The notes: generated by a model from the letters alone, not told the origin. Shown: positions 52,901 through 58,650, numbered from the stretch's first letter. The stretch: DNA of 64,000 nt from Streptomyces griseomycini (GCF_014203535.1 NZ_JACHJI010000017.1:1-64000); one strand, 5' to 3'. Program-made: numbers and translations.

Positions 52901-55132
52901 CATGTGCTGGGCCAGGGCGCGGAACTCCTCCGGCGCCCCGTCCGGCCACTGCCGCTCGGCGAGCTCGTTGACCTTGCCCCAGTCGCTGATGACATCCCTG
53001 GCCGCGACCCTGGCATCACCAACGGCGGGATGCGCCTGCATACGGGCACCGCTGTCGCGCTGCACGTCTTCCAGACGCCGGCGGGACCTGGGGACGACGG
53101 ACAGCATGTCGCCGGGGCGCGCGCCGAACTGATCGATCTCCTCGCGGCCGCCGAGGCTGCGGGTGGTGAAGGTGCGGCCGCCCTCGTACCGGTCCACGCG
53201 GGTGACGACGTGCCCGAACATGCCACGTGCCACGACGTCACCAACGCGCACACGGTCGGCGCGGACTTCCTCGGGGGTGAAACCGTCGGTGTTCCCGGAC
53301 ACCTGCACCTGCGTCGGCATCCGCAGAACGCGGGCGGTGTCGCCAGACACGATCACCTTGCCGTCCGGGCCCGTCAGCGTGACGTCCACCAGGGGCGCGC
53401 CGGTCGTTCCCGGGCCGGGCGAGTAGGTCGAGGCGATAGTGCCCTCGACGGTGACCGTTCCCGGCTTGGGCATGCTGCGGGTGCTGTCCGGCCACTCGAT
53501 GTCACGGCCGTTGATGGTGACGGTGACGCGGTCGCCGTGCTTGAGGCTGTCGCGGCTGACCGTCTCTGGGGTGTCGCTGCTGGACGCGTCGGTGTTTCCT
53601 TCGCCGGTGCCCGCAGCCGGGTCGTTCTGCGTTCCGGGAGCGTTCTCGTTCTGGCCAGGCTGGTTCTGTGCGCGCTTGTTGGCCTGGGAAGCGTCAGCGT
53701 CTGCCTGGGCTTTGGCGATGGCCGCCTTGCCCGTGCCCTCGGTGTGGGACGTGTAGCTTCCGGGAGTGCTCCAGTCGAGCGGCTGCCCGTCATCACCGCG
53801 CACGGCCTCGAGGTCGCGGGCCGCCGCCATGCCCGAAGGCTTTGAAGCGAAGCCGTGAGCGACCAGCAGGGACGTGCCGGTGTGGTGAAGGTCCCACACG
53901 TTTCCTCGCCGGACGAGGACGAAGTGCCCGGCGGGGGAGAGCTGGGCGCGGGGGAGCTTGCGGGCGGCGGTCTCTCCGTTCTTCGCCTGGATCCTGCGGG
54001 AGCGTTCGCTGTCGTCTCCTTCTCGAACCGGGTCGGGTCCGTTCTCCCAGTGCTTGCGGACAGCGTTGATGGTGGCGAAGCGGCGCTCACCGCCTGGAGC
54101 GTCGGTCTTCGGCTTCTTGGGTGCTGTGGTCTTCTTCGCCGTGGGCCGGGGGGTGGTGTCGAACTCTGTACGGGCCCGGGTGATGGCGGCCTGGATGTTC
54201 TCGCCCTTGGTGGAGCGCCAGGAGCCGGCGGCCCGGTCGAGGTCGGGGTTGGAGAAGTCGAACCCGCCGGGTGTCGCGGTGTCGGCGGTGGTCTGGGCGA
54301 GGTGGTCGGCGAACCGGGAGGCTTCCTGCGGGGAGTCGAAGTCGCCGGCGGCGTCCATGCGCTGACCGGTGCCGGTGGCCGTCAGGTACCAGCGGCCGCT
54401 GGAGTCGTCGCGGAGGATTGCCAGGCCGCCGGTGCGGTTGGTCACCAGGTCGTCGTCTTCGGCGACGGACCGCAGGAACCGGTCCATGTCCGGCCCTGTG
54501 TCGGGTCGTGCGGCGAGCTGGTGGAAGTGCTGGCGGACGGCTGCGACGTCCTTGAATCGGGAGCCTTTCTCGTGCCGCTTGTTCGGCAGGGCGTCGGTGT
54601 TGAGGGGGTGTCGGCCGTCGGCCGGCTCGTCCTCGTCGTCATCGTCGTCCGGGCCGTCGCCGTCATCGTCGCCGATGGGGCGGCCCTGGTCGTCGACGTC
54701 GTGCGGGTCGTTCGGGGTGTCCGGGTCGCCGTCGTCGTCCCGGGCCAGGCCGTTGCCGCGGCGCGGGTCCTTGCGGCGCTTCTCGTCCTCCGCCGCGACC
54801 TTGTCCTGGTCCTCGGTGGGCGCGGTGCCGTCGGGGCGGGTGACCATTGACACCCACTTGGCGCTGGTGGTGTGTCGGCGGCCGCGGAATTCGTTCGGGC
54901 CGCTCTGGTCCTGGACGAGGATGCGGTCATGCGGGAGTGCTCGGACGACGCGCGCGAGCTTGCCGCCCCACAGGCGGACAGTGCCGCCGGTCTCGATGAA
55001 CCTGCCCTTGCTGTCGCGCGGGTGCAGGGCGGGGTTCCACTTACGGCGGGCGGCCTTGACCTCGAGGGCGTCACTCAGGGCCTGCAACTCAGCGTGCGCA
55101 GCAGCGGGGCGATTCAGCATGCCGCGGACCAT
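37952..55132 (-). CDS. Giant 5,726-residue polyvalent protein with SF1 helicase domain
   Basis: A single uninterrupted frame of 17 kb. The N-terminus has WNPALHPRDSKGRFIETGG, a motif of phage head-associated proteins, then two ~130-residue repeats starting near 191 and 350, with two more near 3011 and 3545. Residues about 1420-2010 are a UvrD/Rep-type SF1 helicase: Walker A LAGTGKST (near 1454), DEAQD (1641-1645), GDSNQAIYGFRG (about 1667), HKAKGLE (about 1943) and AYVAVTRA. Many small beta-barrel segments of the form L..GD.V follow, a long acidic/Gln-rich then poly-Arg linker (about 3370-3530), a tandem ~75-residue duplication near 3780-3960, and a C-terminal zincin-like domain whose motif reads HGLAQH (5640-5645). 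It lies between portal and protease genes, as polyvalent proteins injected with phage DNA do. ATG 55132 or 55120. Confidence 0.85.
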   Translation of the reverse strand: MVRGMLNRPAAAHAELQALSDALEVKAARRKWNPALHPRDSKGRFIETGGTVRLWGGKLARVVRALPHDRILVQDQSGPNEFRGRRHTTSAKWVSMVTRPDGTAPTEDQDKVAAEDEKRRKDPRRGNGLARDDDGDPDTPNDPHDVDDQGRPIGDDDGDGPDDDDDEDEPADGRHPLNTDALPNKRHEKGSRFKDVAAVRQHFHQLAARPDTGPDMDRFLRSVAEDDDLVTNRTGGLAILRDDSSGRWYLTATGTGQRMDAAGDFDSPQEASRFADHLAQTTADTATPGGFDFSNPDLDRAAGSWRSTKGENIQAAITRARTEFDTTPRPTAKKTTAPKKPKTDAPGGERRFATINAVRKHWENGPDPVREGDDSERSRRIQAKNGETAARKLPRAQLSPAGHFVLVRRGNVWDLHHTGTSLLVAHGFASKPSGMAAARDLEAVRGDDGQPLDWSTPGSYTSHTEGTGKAAIAKAQADADASQANKRAQNQPGQNENAPGTQNDPAAGTGEGNTDASSSDTPETVSRDSLKHGDRVTVTINGRDIEWPDSTRSMPKPGTVTVEGTIASTYSPGPGTTGAPLVDVTLTGPDGKVIVSGDTARVLRMPTQVQVSGNTDGFTPEEVRADRVRVGDVVARGMFGHVVTRVDRYEGGRTFTTRSLGGREEIDQFGARPGDMLSVVPRSRRRLEDVQRDSGARMQAHPAVGDARVAARDVISDWGKVNELAERQWPDGAPEEFRALAQHMQNVTDAPKGPEGYQQNADAMRGALAALEGLDTESLDQDLQRALLQLDDRLDANADRFEADARAIREARRKKETAAQAQQRAQELQARPPVADLDTEQLNAERAELASARPSYETDEITKIRKQRLTDVEAELARRESDNNRNNSEPADEPLRYAWDKPEDFITLTMPEALADFLSTEETAAMEDPDTRKALKEAKKGRNGTLRVTGPVEVHRALLEWAWTMAGGEGLESDPDEVRAYNTYTKRVDQAAAELRERRAQREKDTQAPDADGTDDADGTDDADGTDDADGSGDGGDGDGTVSMSPDEVSEQLDAIRPEGSKAPSTMTDPEIREEIVALMERDMAGELSGADRTRMQVLEAEEARRAGRKPKQEPKPKPKQPVEEPGGLFDVDQPANTGPNRAADLNNPDDRAADEFGTPDMFADAEGRDTTNLREAQLRAPMDLESGDRFLDSGGRARTVARKPVLTGRGRVLVVDEDGKEHLLPSDVEVRVLYPDEAAPEVPDTDAPEAPEGDAPATDAPEAPENSAPETPESDTPAAGTVNQPPAPQPEGEAGSTDPIGDREPADMSAEEIENEVDGLEDVTRALEESTDPLELAYRLRAERRLWALQREEADRWEREPEYDKDGKLVEPSRGSILLDRVGGYGLNQDEARGAVSSVDELPPAKPGGYSDADWERIEAQASAGEAYPPTDEQRVIIEGAARRGLDMRVMALAGTGKSTTLKMLSRRMPNKRILYLAFNRSVADEAIESQQRGEYGKNLTPTTANAYANSMVDKDLLERLKWPRLNDQQLADRMRWYEPIQAGGDSLSPRRAAHYANELLSAWVKSDDDDFAEHHLPEELRNRAAVFAAVKPLAEQMWANLTDPKAKNKDRDLPLSFDHPVKMWALSRRVPDTDVLFWDEAQDVNPVMEGIVRNIRAAGIQVVAVGDSNQAIYGFRGATDALGRLPADATATLTQTFRFGDAVADAGNRFLRLVGSRMRLKGWDRKNSHIGEINPGDETMLIARTNAGVVLGAVEGLQAGRRVAVSGGLNDLRKFLEAAEALRDGKRTKHQDLAQFNGMAWEDIREEVAGDKNLKQLDSMFKLMERHSEDLEALLNAVRMPRPLVEDDGEHMWVKLAFGDSNFETTKEWLKRQGFGWDGVSKRWGYPPPRKGDYVPEDERARILQKVEQYIADRYTAPPSSSGGQVVDQAAPHDLLVSTAHKAKGLESERVRIASDFFTPKETPEGGIDWDTIPGDEELRLAYVAVTRATDVLDMGSLGWVMDATRGDDPMEEPDGDYTRDWKISDFQAGDRVTFWSEDGESVLAGTVSAIDGVELRVRTEDGRTAPITASRVVRRNGQDQPRLDVASPEELDAALNSGQFVPPQQGGAVRIPRQEVQETLNQIRPEPTGGQDDNDSSDNTDAGSTGNGGDSSEPAATSDDDGDETSIARTLRDRLPALPPLPPDPGDHIRHMGKREILLQIRRPYEHAAAHLDGILSGNPPTGDNREDLRRARVRIAETAEALDRYEAELPDLEQTRSVRAELQDMDAVIDQAMSALPERTPQPRGEGPNGGTLYHPSDLRDGDLISFQGTEPMDTRNQVHTYRGIFHDLSMGTPKDHETGETAIRLERMLWNEEAQQWEGDNRVEYGYLAPGDLVEKFTPEQWDALQRPEQSNTDDSAGAEEIPLAPIGDTPPIAMSDDEIAAELEALEAWRQRHVVPSGEGPRVPRSDLSPTVSRIGNRRGALLEAQNQRQAVRIREEQDAQKAREKADALARAVVGKKAADGSSPVSLDGEQIGTVEKLGSKWSYTHVDGTSSGPLLKSKADAVAGLVHLVDFRREQEEELARNDAARSETPDGWVLGDREDVAENDIIRVPRMRKDRDGRPYPEGWNAPVRVTRVERRDDGTTTVSFVNSDGSYAWGSPLFLRGPDDTFAWASDRTRPEPTPAWHHELRARMRDIHDDILTLRNHSEGIDDQDRIQRLQDLLERVEDGSEDLQADLRRLVGETAWLKEEFDNPDLPYETRRYRSWASAAHNKARRALEHPDFQQGSTDPVQDDEFAAVRQRYDGDMVPASEIRLGDWVHTVSADPAYNEPMHMVGRVIGVTPVLSNGQVRIEVEADVTLNGTDTVRAEFAMIRATDLVERLPEGNPGREDSSDLARRIEADHGRRRAAKVRVPEGWQAVDGSQIQPRPGDRFRIVARRGGGSGPNSGPEHMNITVERPAQRDGYWRVKNQPLSFRPSDIVAIPDGSDARGRDDDAPESGKPNTDGPGNAPVLGGQAAAAPDAGPRRFSSVDEVRDRWKRGDLDPAPHADMVLPSHKHGMRSTDADTDTLELSEGGRLAVLQVSEDIGPVWSVVAPGSMAVIARAYNRDDALAQARILEGVRDTDGNLFPWDAPDAAERALTFRGPDGESLGTVVAQRMVSQGGDEGVHSFWQKEARRYLDSKRELSNYYDEWRTRQEADGYTIPLNPLDTQAGDEITVLHAYPGPYDSGPRTAGITNRARLEDSARPDPLGQGAMFPFLVDSHWSVRTEESPEFTDEQADKTGRALIRSLRFRSTADRPEAFRRPRPGERDAASQDGDDRAARAQALFGEGLNAVGGESLPEMQELRDRLDRADDADDRDAELRDIADRMDALAEQYELAGPQGEHAADRFRLASRAARGERDQDNEQQNSQDEEQQNQNTPENEGEQDNDNEQQDQDNEEDNQRRRDSDLDGGAADPDGEPDGGGADAPGDGGDSGDNGDGPDNADGGEDGPDDGNDDQEEDEGKRRRRRRRRNRDGGNGGPNGGGPGGPGLPHMNMPESDTPSGEGDEGDGRTPARHRDVDSLRSAWKAGDGLTPAEDTPERRAHLAELADREGLALSPEGGLAMWPEQQDDGSTVWRFAQARNGTNLPGIALTSDNPEEASELTARFEDLTDRNGDLFDWNQPWGPAAVAAWRDGEGRNLPQALRAVQEDYERERASAFVLPEDLTTLDDAELEAAYLRGLGPKDELRVMAEMDRRDGYVDEKVRAAMGDTPPANAEEAEREGKAMDAALGFGDTDVTQPAPATPGNLRREFDALDEERFQAAMEATGGRFLSPEAEAAGVDPREVFSGRKYSNKRAKELASPELNLWLFGDETTAGNGRLTYSQYRQREADRALHLEFADWNEARHRAAIEFTNGYFYKQKYKYSADKPNETELFSGGSLSAGDRWREYASEELVEWYDLNGGRVTFNQWKQQRRENDRIARHQYEEEQRAGSAETDTPQPLTADDVAPARPFDPQRAENIDDAVLRYGSADRADAFADRAELRPDGDGGAQAVWLDGRRIGTVSIHSAAPGTDPVWDARPFFGLGNDRASRTRDRNLAVANLVVQAMQDGPADPANPGEDVWDSVMLRLAGTDRTLPELPESLRDIPEARARYDRLAAMVDAFRDGRSPSGDLRDDLVQARDDFAWLRTVLADSEEGGQPEALFDLDARAAWAGRLLDGFAPDSSRERPHTYDQPGSTDASSTTPATDGSTPSPADPADGSRKPEPEGEPAPVGGQPAHWARVEDLVPGDMVRMDGTTRKGKPLQRAGYVYKGPELVDVTRRGRTTQEWRTWVTENPDGTGAGGNVYTTLNATAARAEAPDDVTPGSPATGAQSAVQTGNMPERVPSDRNGRALFPGSAVTGVRGIRTQEGTVTGATDTTVSVRWDDDDTEDGISPTTLAVTDSARPDGWTSDGHQVRPGHVVTDTDGALLGPVDEVEGDKVTVSTAQGTTTRSAGDLRVTGEVSDTAPGTAPVTDIDHPAAADLKEGDVIILDRDGALATVAVTGTRRDGDRVTVEYADTTTGEVGEIDMDAAAILPRAKGENGNAPELGPDDAPDEPEDLTVHEPPRPVDPVTGTTIDPDLTEGDRGVIDDHASGPDDNPDAQQAAARIAADLPVTPEQAAALATQLRQSADPATPEGRAALRAADHLDQAAGRTPPAGFDRPRPSNVAQLGEGDLIAMPDERNGDRLGIFRVIDIEDAPGGVRSLLLEDENQVWRRRIVHGAMPVWQLPEAHPAPPEPPAQGDGQGEDSAPRMRVEARYLSIGEVVSVPVNGEQRRMLVAEAQRSEDRRTVQLRLVGHDGRFMSATVGSSEGFEVVETPAADGPGRALDQEGTMAVQASKLQPGQHLVVGNGHSDGGWYTRRIEAVDVSGRWVTVELVGIAGGPTATVRYELLGGLLAETVLVAGRPRRAVEWFVGNRDRLVVTPDMGDEPSASAAPSTPASAAPSTPAPGPAPAAGAPAPDADTTDGDDDTDPSGPDTGNAPAAAVPDEPSVPIAQVRPGNLRAGDVIDAPVSRAGYQFNGHRRLTIISAPHRNGWWMQLTGMDEDGNVHDFGLHAGRAVNVYDRNRPTPALPPVGELRDPNPTPQSSTDRIASDQARSLAARIIGEAVAGTEPPGDIHALREQIAQRLTPEALRNVRDETSRDGADALDAAGITGSDRDAAQQTLRDTREQAHTDTVRAALRTINDLEPLPGESNEDLAARARDLLRLIPGQVADARTATDPDADPDVARAVTGHVDDAMNALLQQLQAAGVDPGDAERIARIVTRQLDGSRQATARRIARRIAAASPEAARQPGLLARIVAFLIRLAKRLALLVKAGARKIAEKYRSARERLRRLRAFLGRLVRRVRQWPESRRLARLHRAVNLPDTDGGSLAGRISHWAGLMPEPGRFGQAQRRVTLWRPTTWGQLAAGRLPGMSDRIQWAPDRAADGGPGLAALRHMAALRAAGGDVDQDVTRRLAAVLGDDFGDDPHVTLQHADDYVATSERRLVNLQAARSSATIPDDPDLEIEIDAARMELSTARREYADLRARYAAAVPDAVAAALAEIRDVGPDGSAGIVFGPDSTPDAERAVRGVQRVLPRSWLATGAVRGVTAVDGDEGRYEPSGQRITVADLADEGLSTAGHGLAQHLARHIGDLDAAQRAFWFTRTHTGRPGARRMRSSALDRLLRRQQTQPDTGDSLARSVQAMFNGDWYQDDDLRAFLLGLMATR
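52040..52106. repeat. 18-bp tandem repeat encoding DGTDDA units
   Basis: Nearly four copies of CCGTCGGCGTCATCGGTG in tandem encode the acidic repeat DDADGT in a linker of the giant protein (around residue 1015). Confidence 0.85.
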
Positions 55133-55147
55133 GCACAGTGCAGGTGG

Positions 55148-55178
55148 TTAGCGTCGCGCCCTGGCGTGCGGGCGCGAC
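55148..55178 (-). promoter_or_regulatory. Late intergenic element, copy 16
   Basis: The core (55148-55160, read on minus GGCGCGACGCTAA) is also the 3' arm of a perfect 9-bp hairpin (55153-55161 with 55170-55178). The short near-palindrome TGCACTGTGCA then abuts ATG 55132 of the giant gene; no SD is visible. Confidence 0.65.
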
Positions 55179-55192
55179 ACCACGGCGGCGGC

Positions 55193-55438
55193 CTACATCG
55201 TTTCGGTCAGGATGTGGAAGAGGAACCAGACGGCGCCGCCGGCGACAGTCACCGTGAACAGGGCCCTTCCGGTTTTCGAGGTGCGGGTGCGGAAGGCTCT
55301 GCGGGTGGTCTCGCTGAGGGTGTCGTCGTCCTGCTTGTTCACCAGAGTGACCGTCTCGTAGATCACGAAGAACGCGGCCCACGTTCCCCAGAGGATGCGG
55401 CTGGTGTGGCGGCGGAGGAATTGCACGGCAGTCTTCAC
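55193..55438 (-). CDS. Small membrane protein
   Basis: The 81-residue protein has two predicted membrane helices (about 13-32: ILWGTWAAFFVIYETVTLV, and about 58-77: ALFTVTVAGGAVWFLFHIL) with a basic, polar loop. GTG 55438 overlaps the nuclease stop (GTGA) and follows AAGGAG. Together with the 118-residue membrane protein upstream it may alter the envelope or exclude other phages; this is inference. Confidence 0.65.
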   Translation of the reverse strand: MKTAVQFLRRHTSRILWGTWAAFFVIYETVTLVNKQDDDTLSETTRRAFRTRTSKTGRALFTVTVAGGAVWFLFHILTETM

Positions 55439-55794
55439 GGGGACTCCTTGGCGGCGGGGACGGGGCGGGGACCGGTGCCGTCGTAGGGAGCGGCGTGACC
55501 GGCGTCGAGGAGGGCGCTGTTCAGGGATGCGCCGTCGGCGGCCGTGATCGTGGCGAGCCAGCGGCCGTATTTCTCTTTGTGGTGGGTCCGCACCACCAGG
55601 CCCGGGGCGTGCTGGGTGAACCAGTCGGCGGCCCACGCCTTGGCGGCCTTGCCCTCGGGGGTGTTCTTCTCCGGCGTGTTCAGCCCGAGGAGGCGGACGC
55701 GCTGGCGGGTGCTGATCCCGAAGCCGAGGTCGATGTTCAGGTCGTAGGTGTCGGCGTCGACCAGGTGCTGGAGCGTGGCGGGGTAGATGTTCAC
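55435..55794 (-). CDS. Staphylococcal nuclease (SNase)-like protein
   Basis: The 119-residue protein has the SNase/TNase pattern: LVDADTYDLNIDLGFG (DGDT-like), RVRLLGLNTPE (RL.G.DTPE with N for D), KYGRWLATI (E/K-Y-GR) and a C-terminal LNSALLDAGHAAPYDG. Family members cleave DNA and RNA with Ca2+. No signal peptide is seen, so it would act in the cytoplasm or be injected. It is coupled to portal-MuF upstream and to the membrane protein downstream. GTG 55794 follows GAGGTGA. Confidence 0.8.
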   Translation of the reverse strand: MNIYPATLQHLVDADTYDLNIDLGFGISTRQRVRLLGLNTPEKNTPEGKAAKAWAADWFTQHAPGLVVRTHHKEKYGRWLATITAADGASLNSALLDAGHAAPYDGTGPRPVPAAKESP

Positions 55795-55795
55795 G

Positions 55796-58279
55796 TCAGC
55801 TCACCTCTTCGTCCGTGGCGTAGTGGAGGCGGCATCGGCAGTTGATCGTCAGCGCGAGCGGCGCGAAGGGGTCGCCGGGATACCGGAGCTGGGCGCCGTC
55901 GATCTGGTAGGGGGTGCCGGCGGGCAGGGTCTTGCCGTGCAGTGCCTTGTGCGCGGGCCGGACGCGGTCGTCCCGGCGGGTGACCCAGGTGCGGACGACG
56001 TCGGGGCCAGCGCTCTCCGCCGCGGCGTCCGCGGCCCCGTTGATGGTGGCGACGGCACACGTCTCGGCAGTCCGGGCCACCAGGGCGGGCACGGCCGCGT
56101 TGTAGTAGCCGCCCACTGTGTGCACGAGGGTGTCGAGGTCAAGGTCTGAGTCGTTGTCCTGCGTCTCCCGCAGCACTTCGGCGAGCTCGCCGAGGAAGGC
56201 GGTGATGGCTTCGCCGGCGTACATCGCGGTGACGAGCGCGGCCGCGGCCACGGCCGGGGGCACCGTGTCCGTACCGGTGAGGGCCTGGCTCAGCTTGCGG
56301 GCGGTGGCGGTGGCGGCGCGCTGCAGGATCGGGGCGAGGGTGTTGGTGGTCTCCTCTGCCCAGCGGGCGGCGGACACGACACGGTCCTCGTCGATGTTCG
56401 CGTCGCCGCCGCGGGTGTCGTGTTCGTTTTCCGGCTCCCAGAACCGGGTGTACTTGCGGGTCTTCGGGGCGCGGAGCCGGGCGACGATGACGCCCTCCTG
56501 CCGTGCCAGAAGCGCGGTGAGGGCCGCCTGCACGGCCATGGCCAGGGCGTCGAAATCGGCGTCGGTGACCTCGAACCCGTCCCGCGGGAGTGCCTTAGTC
56601 TCGATCGGGGCGCGCGCGTTCTCGACGTCCTCGGCCGCGGGCCCGGAGTCGGGCTGCATGCGGGTGGCGCGGGCGCGCGCGACGTCGTCGGCCGCATCTC
56701 CGGGGAGTGCGTCGGTGCTCTCGGCGCGGGCCGCCGCGACGTCGTCCGCGGCGGTCGCCGCCGGTCCGGCCGGCAGCTCGAGGGGCGCCTGCCCGCGGGC
56801 TGCGGCGACGTCGTCCGCTGCGGTCGGGGACGTCTCGAGTGCGCGGGCTGTGGCGACGTCCGCGGCGGCGGGCCCGTCTCCGGGGGCCGGGGGCAGCGCC
56901 GCGGCGGGGTCGGCCCCAAGGCCACCGTCAAGGGCGGGGTCGCCACCGAGGCCGGGGTCAGGGGCGAGTCCGAGGGCGGCCGCGTCCTGGTCGTTGGCCG
57001 GTACGGGCGCCTTCTGCGGGCTGATCCACAGCGCGCGGGACTGGGGGGTGTTGAACGGCCGGCGCTTGGCGATCTCCCGGTACTCGTCGATGGTGATCAG
57101 CCCGGCCTCGAACTCCTTGCGGGCTTCCTCGCGGGCCTGGCGGCGGGGGAACTCCAGGGCCTGGACCTGGGAGGTGTCGAACCGGATCACCCAGTCGTCG
57201 GACAGGTCTGGGTCGAACGCCGAGGCGATCAGGTTGAGGTGGGGCAGCTCGGTGTGTGCCCAGAAGTTCCACTCTTCGCGGTCGGCGTTGTTGAACGTCC
57301 GCTCGCTGGCGTTGCCGATGACGGACTCGTACACGCCGAACGCGGAGAGGATCTCGTTCTTGGCGGTGCTGGCCAGCGTCTCGTATGCCATCTCCCGCGG
57401 GCGGGCGGAGGTGTCCACGTAGGTGACGCCGCCGGGGCCGGTGCCGACGAGGGTGAGCTGGCCGGCGTTGTGTGCGCCTGGGGCGAGGCGCCGTTGGATC
57501 CGTTCGACTTCGGCGGAGTCGACGCCGTCCAGGTCGATACCGACAATGCCGCCCGGTCTGCCGTCATTGTCGATAAATGAGATGTTGTAGGTGCGGGCCT
57601 TGACGTCCAGGTCGACGGACAGGCCGGCGGCCTCGAGCGGGGTCACGCCGCAGAACGGATCGGTGGGGTGCGGGTCGCGCAGCCAGATCACTTTCTCCGG
57701 CTTGAGCTCCCGGATGTGTCCGGCGTAGTCCGTGAACTCGAAATGCTTGATGTAGTCGGCGTTCCGGTCGTCCGGGATGATCTGGACGCGGTCCGGTGGC
57801 AGCAGGTCAAGCCTGACCAGGACTCCGCCGCGGCTGTACGTCTTCTCGATGAACACACCCTTCTTGCTGAGCAGCAACTGGGCGCTGAGTCGCTTTTTGA
57901 AGACGTCGCCGGTCTCGAGGGGGTTGGCCCGCTTGTTCAGCAGCCGCAGCAGCGGGTGGTCCTCGAGGGTCTCCTCGAACTCCCGCTCGTCGCCGCCGCG
58001 GCCGATCTGTATGGGCAGGGTAGAGGCGTGCTTGCTGATCGCCTCGACGCTCTTGAAGGTCCAGATGCTGCGCTCGTAGCCCTCGATGACGACGCGCTCG
58101 AGGTCCCAGCCGTCCGCGCGGCCGGGGGTGCCCCAGACGTTGGTGACGCCGGCGTACGACATCGATGTGTAGACGCCGCCCCCGGCGAGGAGGTCCTTCG
58201 TCTCCACGGGTGGGGGTGGCGGCTCGACCGTTCGGGGGGCGAGGAGGCCGCGGAGCGTGGGGAGGAACTGGCGGGGCAT
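55796..58279 (-). CDS. HK97-type portal protein fused to a MuF-like domain
   Basis: This 827-residue protein combines the portal and the head maturation protein. Residues about 60-420 are the portal (SIWTFKSVEAISKHASTLPI, LLPPDRVQIIPDD, KVIWLRDPHPTDPFCGVTPLEAA, ALEFPRRQAREEARKEFEAG). Residues 430-560 form a linker with five imperfect AADDVAAARA repeats. Residues about 565-827 hold a helical region and end in a MuF motif (TRRDDRVRPAHKALHGKTLP, YPGDPFAPLALTINCRCRL). ATG 58279 overlaps the preceding stop (TGATG). No large terminase precedes it. Confidence 0.9.
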   Translation of the reverse strand: MPRQFLPTLRGLLAPRTVEPPPPPVETKDLLAGGGVYTSMSYAGVTNVWGTPGRADGWDLERVVIEGYERSIWTFKSVEAISKHASTLPIQIGRGGDEREFEETLEDHPLLRLLNKRANPLETGDVFKKRLSAQLLLSKKGVFIEKTYSRGGVLVRLDLLPPDRVQIIPDDRNADYIKHFEFTDYAGHIRELKPEKVIWLRDPHPTDPFCGVTPLEAAGLSVDLDVKARTYNISFIDNDGRPGGIVGIDLDGVDSAEVERIQRRLAPGAHNAGQLTLVGTGPGGVTYVDTSARPREMAYETLASTAKNEILSAFGVYESVIGNASERTFNNADREEWNFWAHTELPHLNLIASAFDPDLSDDWVIRFDTSQVQALEFPRRQAREEARKEFEAGLITIDEYREIAKRRPFNTPQSRALWISPQKAPVPANDQDAAALGLAPDPGLGGDPALDGGLGADPAAALPPAPGDGPAAADVATARALETSPTAADDVAAARGQAPLELPAGPAATAADDVAAARAESTDALPGDAADDVARARATRMQPDSGPAAEDVENARAPIETKALPRDGFEVTDADFDALAMAVQAALTALLARQEGVIVARLRAPKTRKYTRFWEPENEHDTRGGDANIDEDRVVSAARWAEETTNTLAPILQRAATATARKLSQALTGTDTVPPAVAAAALVTAMYAGEAITAFLGELAEVLRETQDNDSDLDLDTLVHTVGGYYNAAVPALVARTAETCAVATINGAADAAAESAGPDVVRTWVTRRDDRVRPAHKALHGKTLPAGTPYQIDGAQLRYPGDPFAPLALTINCRCRLHYATDEEVS

Positions 58280-58635
58280 CAGGCCCCCTCAGACTCGTGG
58301 GTGGCGAGCCAGAGGCCGGCCGCGGTGACGGCGAGGGCGATGTAGAGCCAGCCCGCGGGCGCGTACAGCACGAACGCGCACGCGGTGACGCCGCTGTACC
58401 CGACTCCGCAGACTGCCCAGCGCAGGACGTGCACGCGGCGTGGGGCGTCGGGCTTGGGGGTGATCAGCCAGCCCGCGACGATGAGCCCGATCATGACGGC
58501 GTTCAGGGCCGCAGCCCAGTGGAGTGCGCCCAGCGCCACGAGGACACCGAGCACGCCGAGAGCGGTGAGGCACAGGCCGGCGGCTTCGCGGGCGAGCGCC
58601 CTGGGGGTTCGCTGAGTAGTCACGCCGCGCACCAT
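58279..58635 (-). CDS. Multi-pass membrane protein
   Basis: The 118-residue protein has about four hydrophobic helices (residues ~20-42, 45-60, 72-90 and 92-108), with short basic loops. No family is recognised. It is coupled to the portal gene by TGATG. Start ATG 58635, or GTG 58623 after a small hairpin; neither has an SD (element copy 17 lies upstream). Confidence 0.6.
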   Translation of the reverse strand: MVRGVTTQRTPRALAREAAGLCLTALGVLGVLVALGALHWAAALNAVMIGLIVAGWLITPKPDAPRRVHVLRWAVCGVGYSGVTACAFVLYAPAGWLYIALAVTAAGLWLATHESEGA

Positions 58636-58650
58636 GAACAGCGTGCGGCG

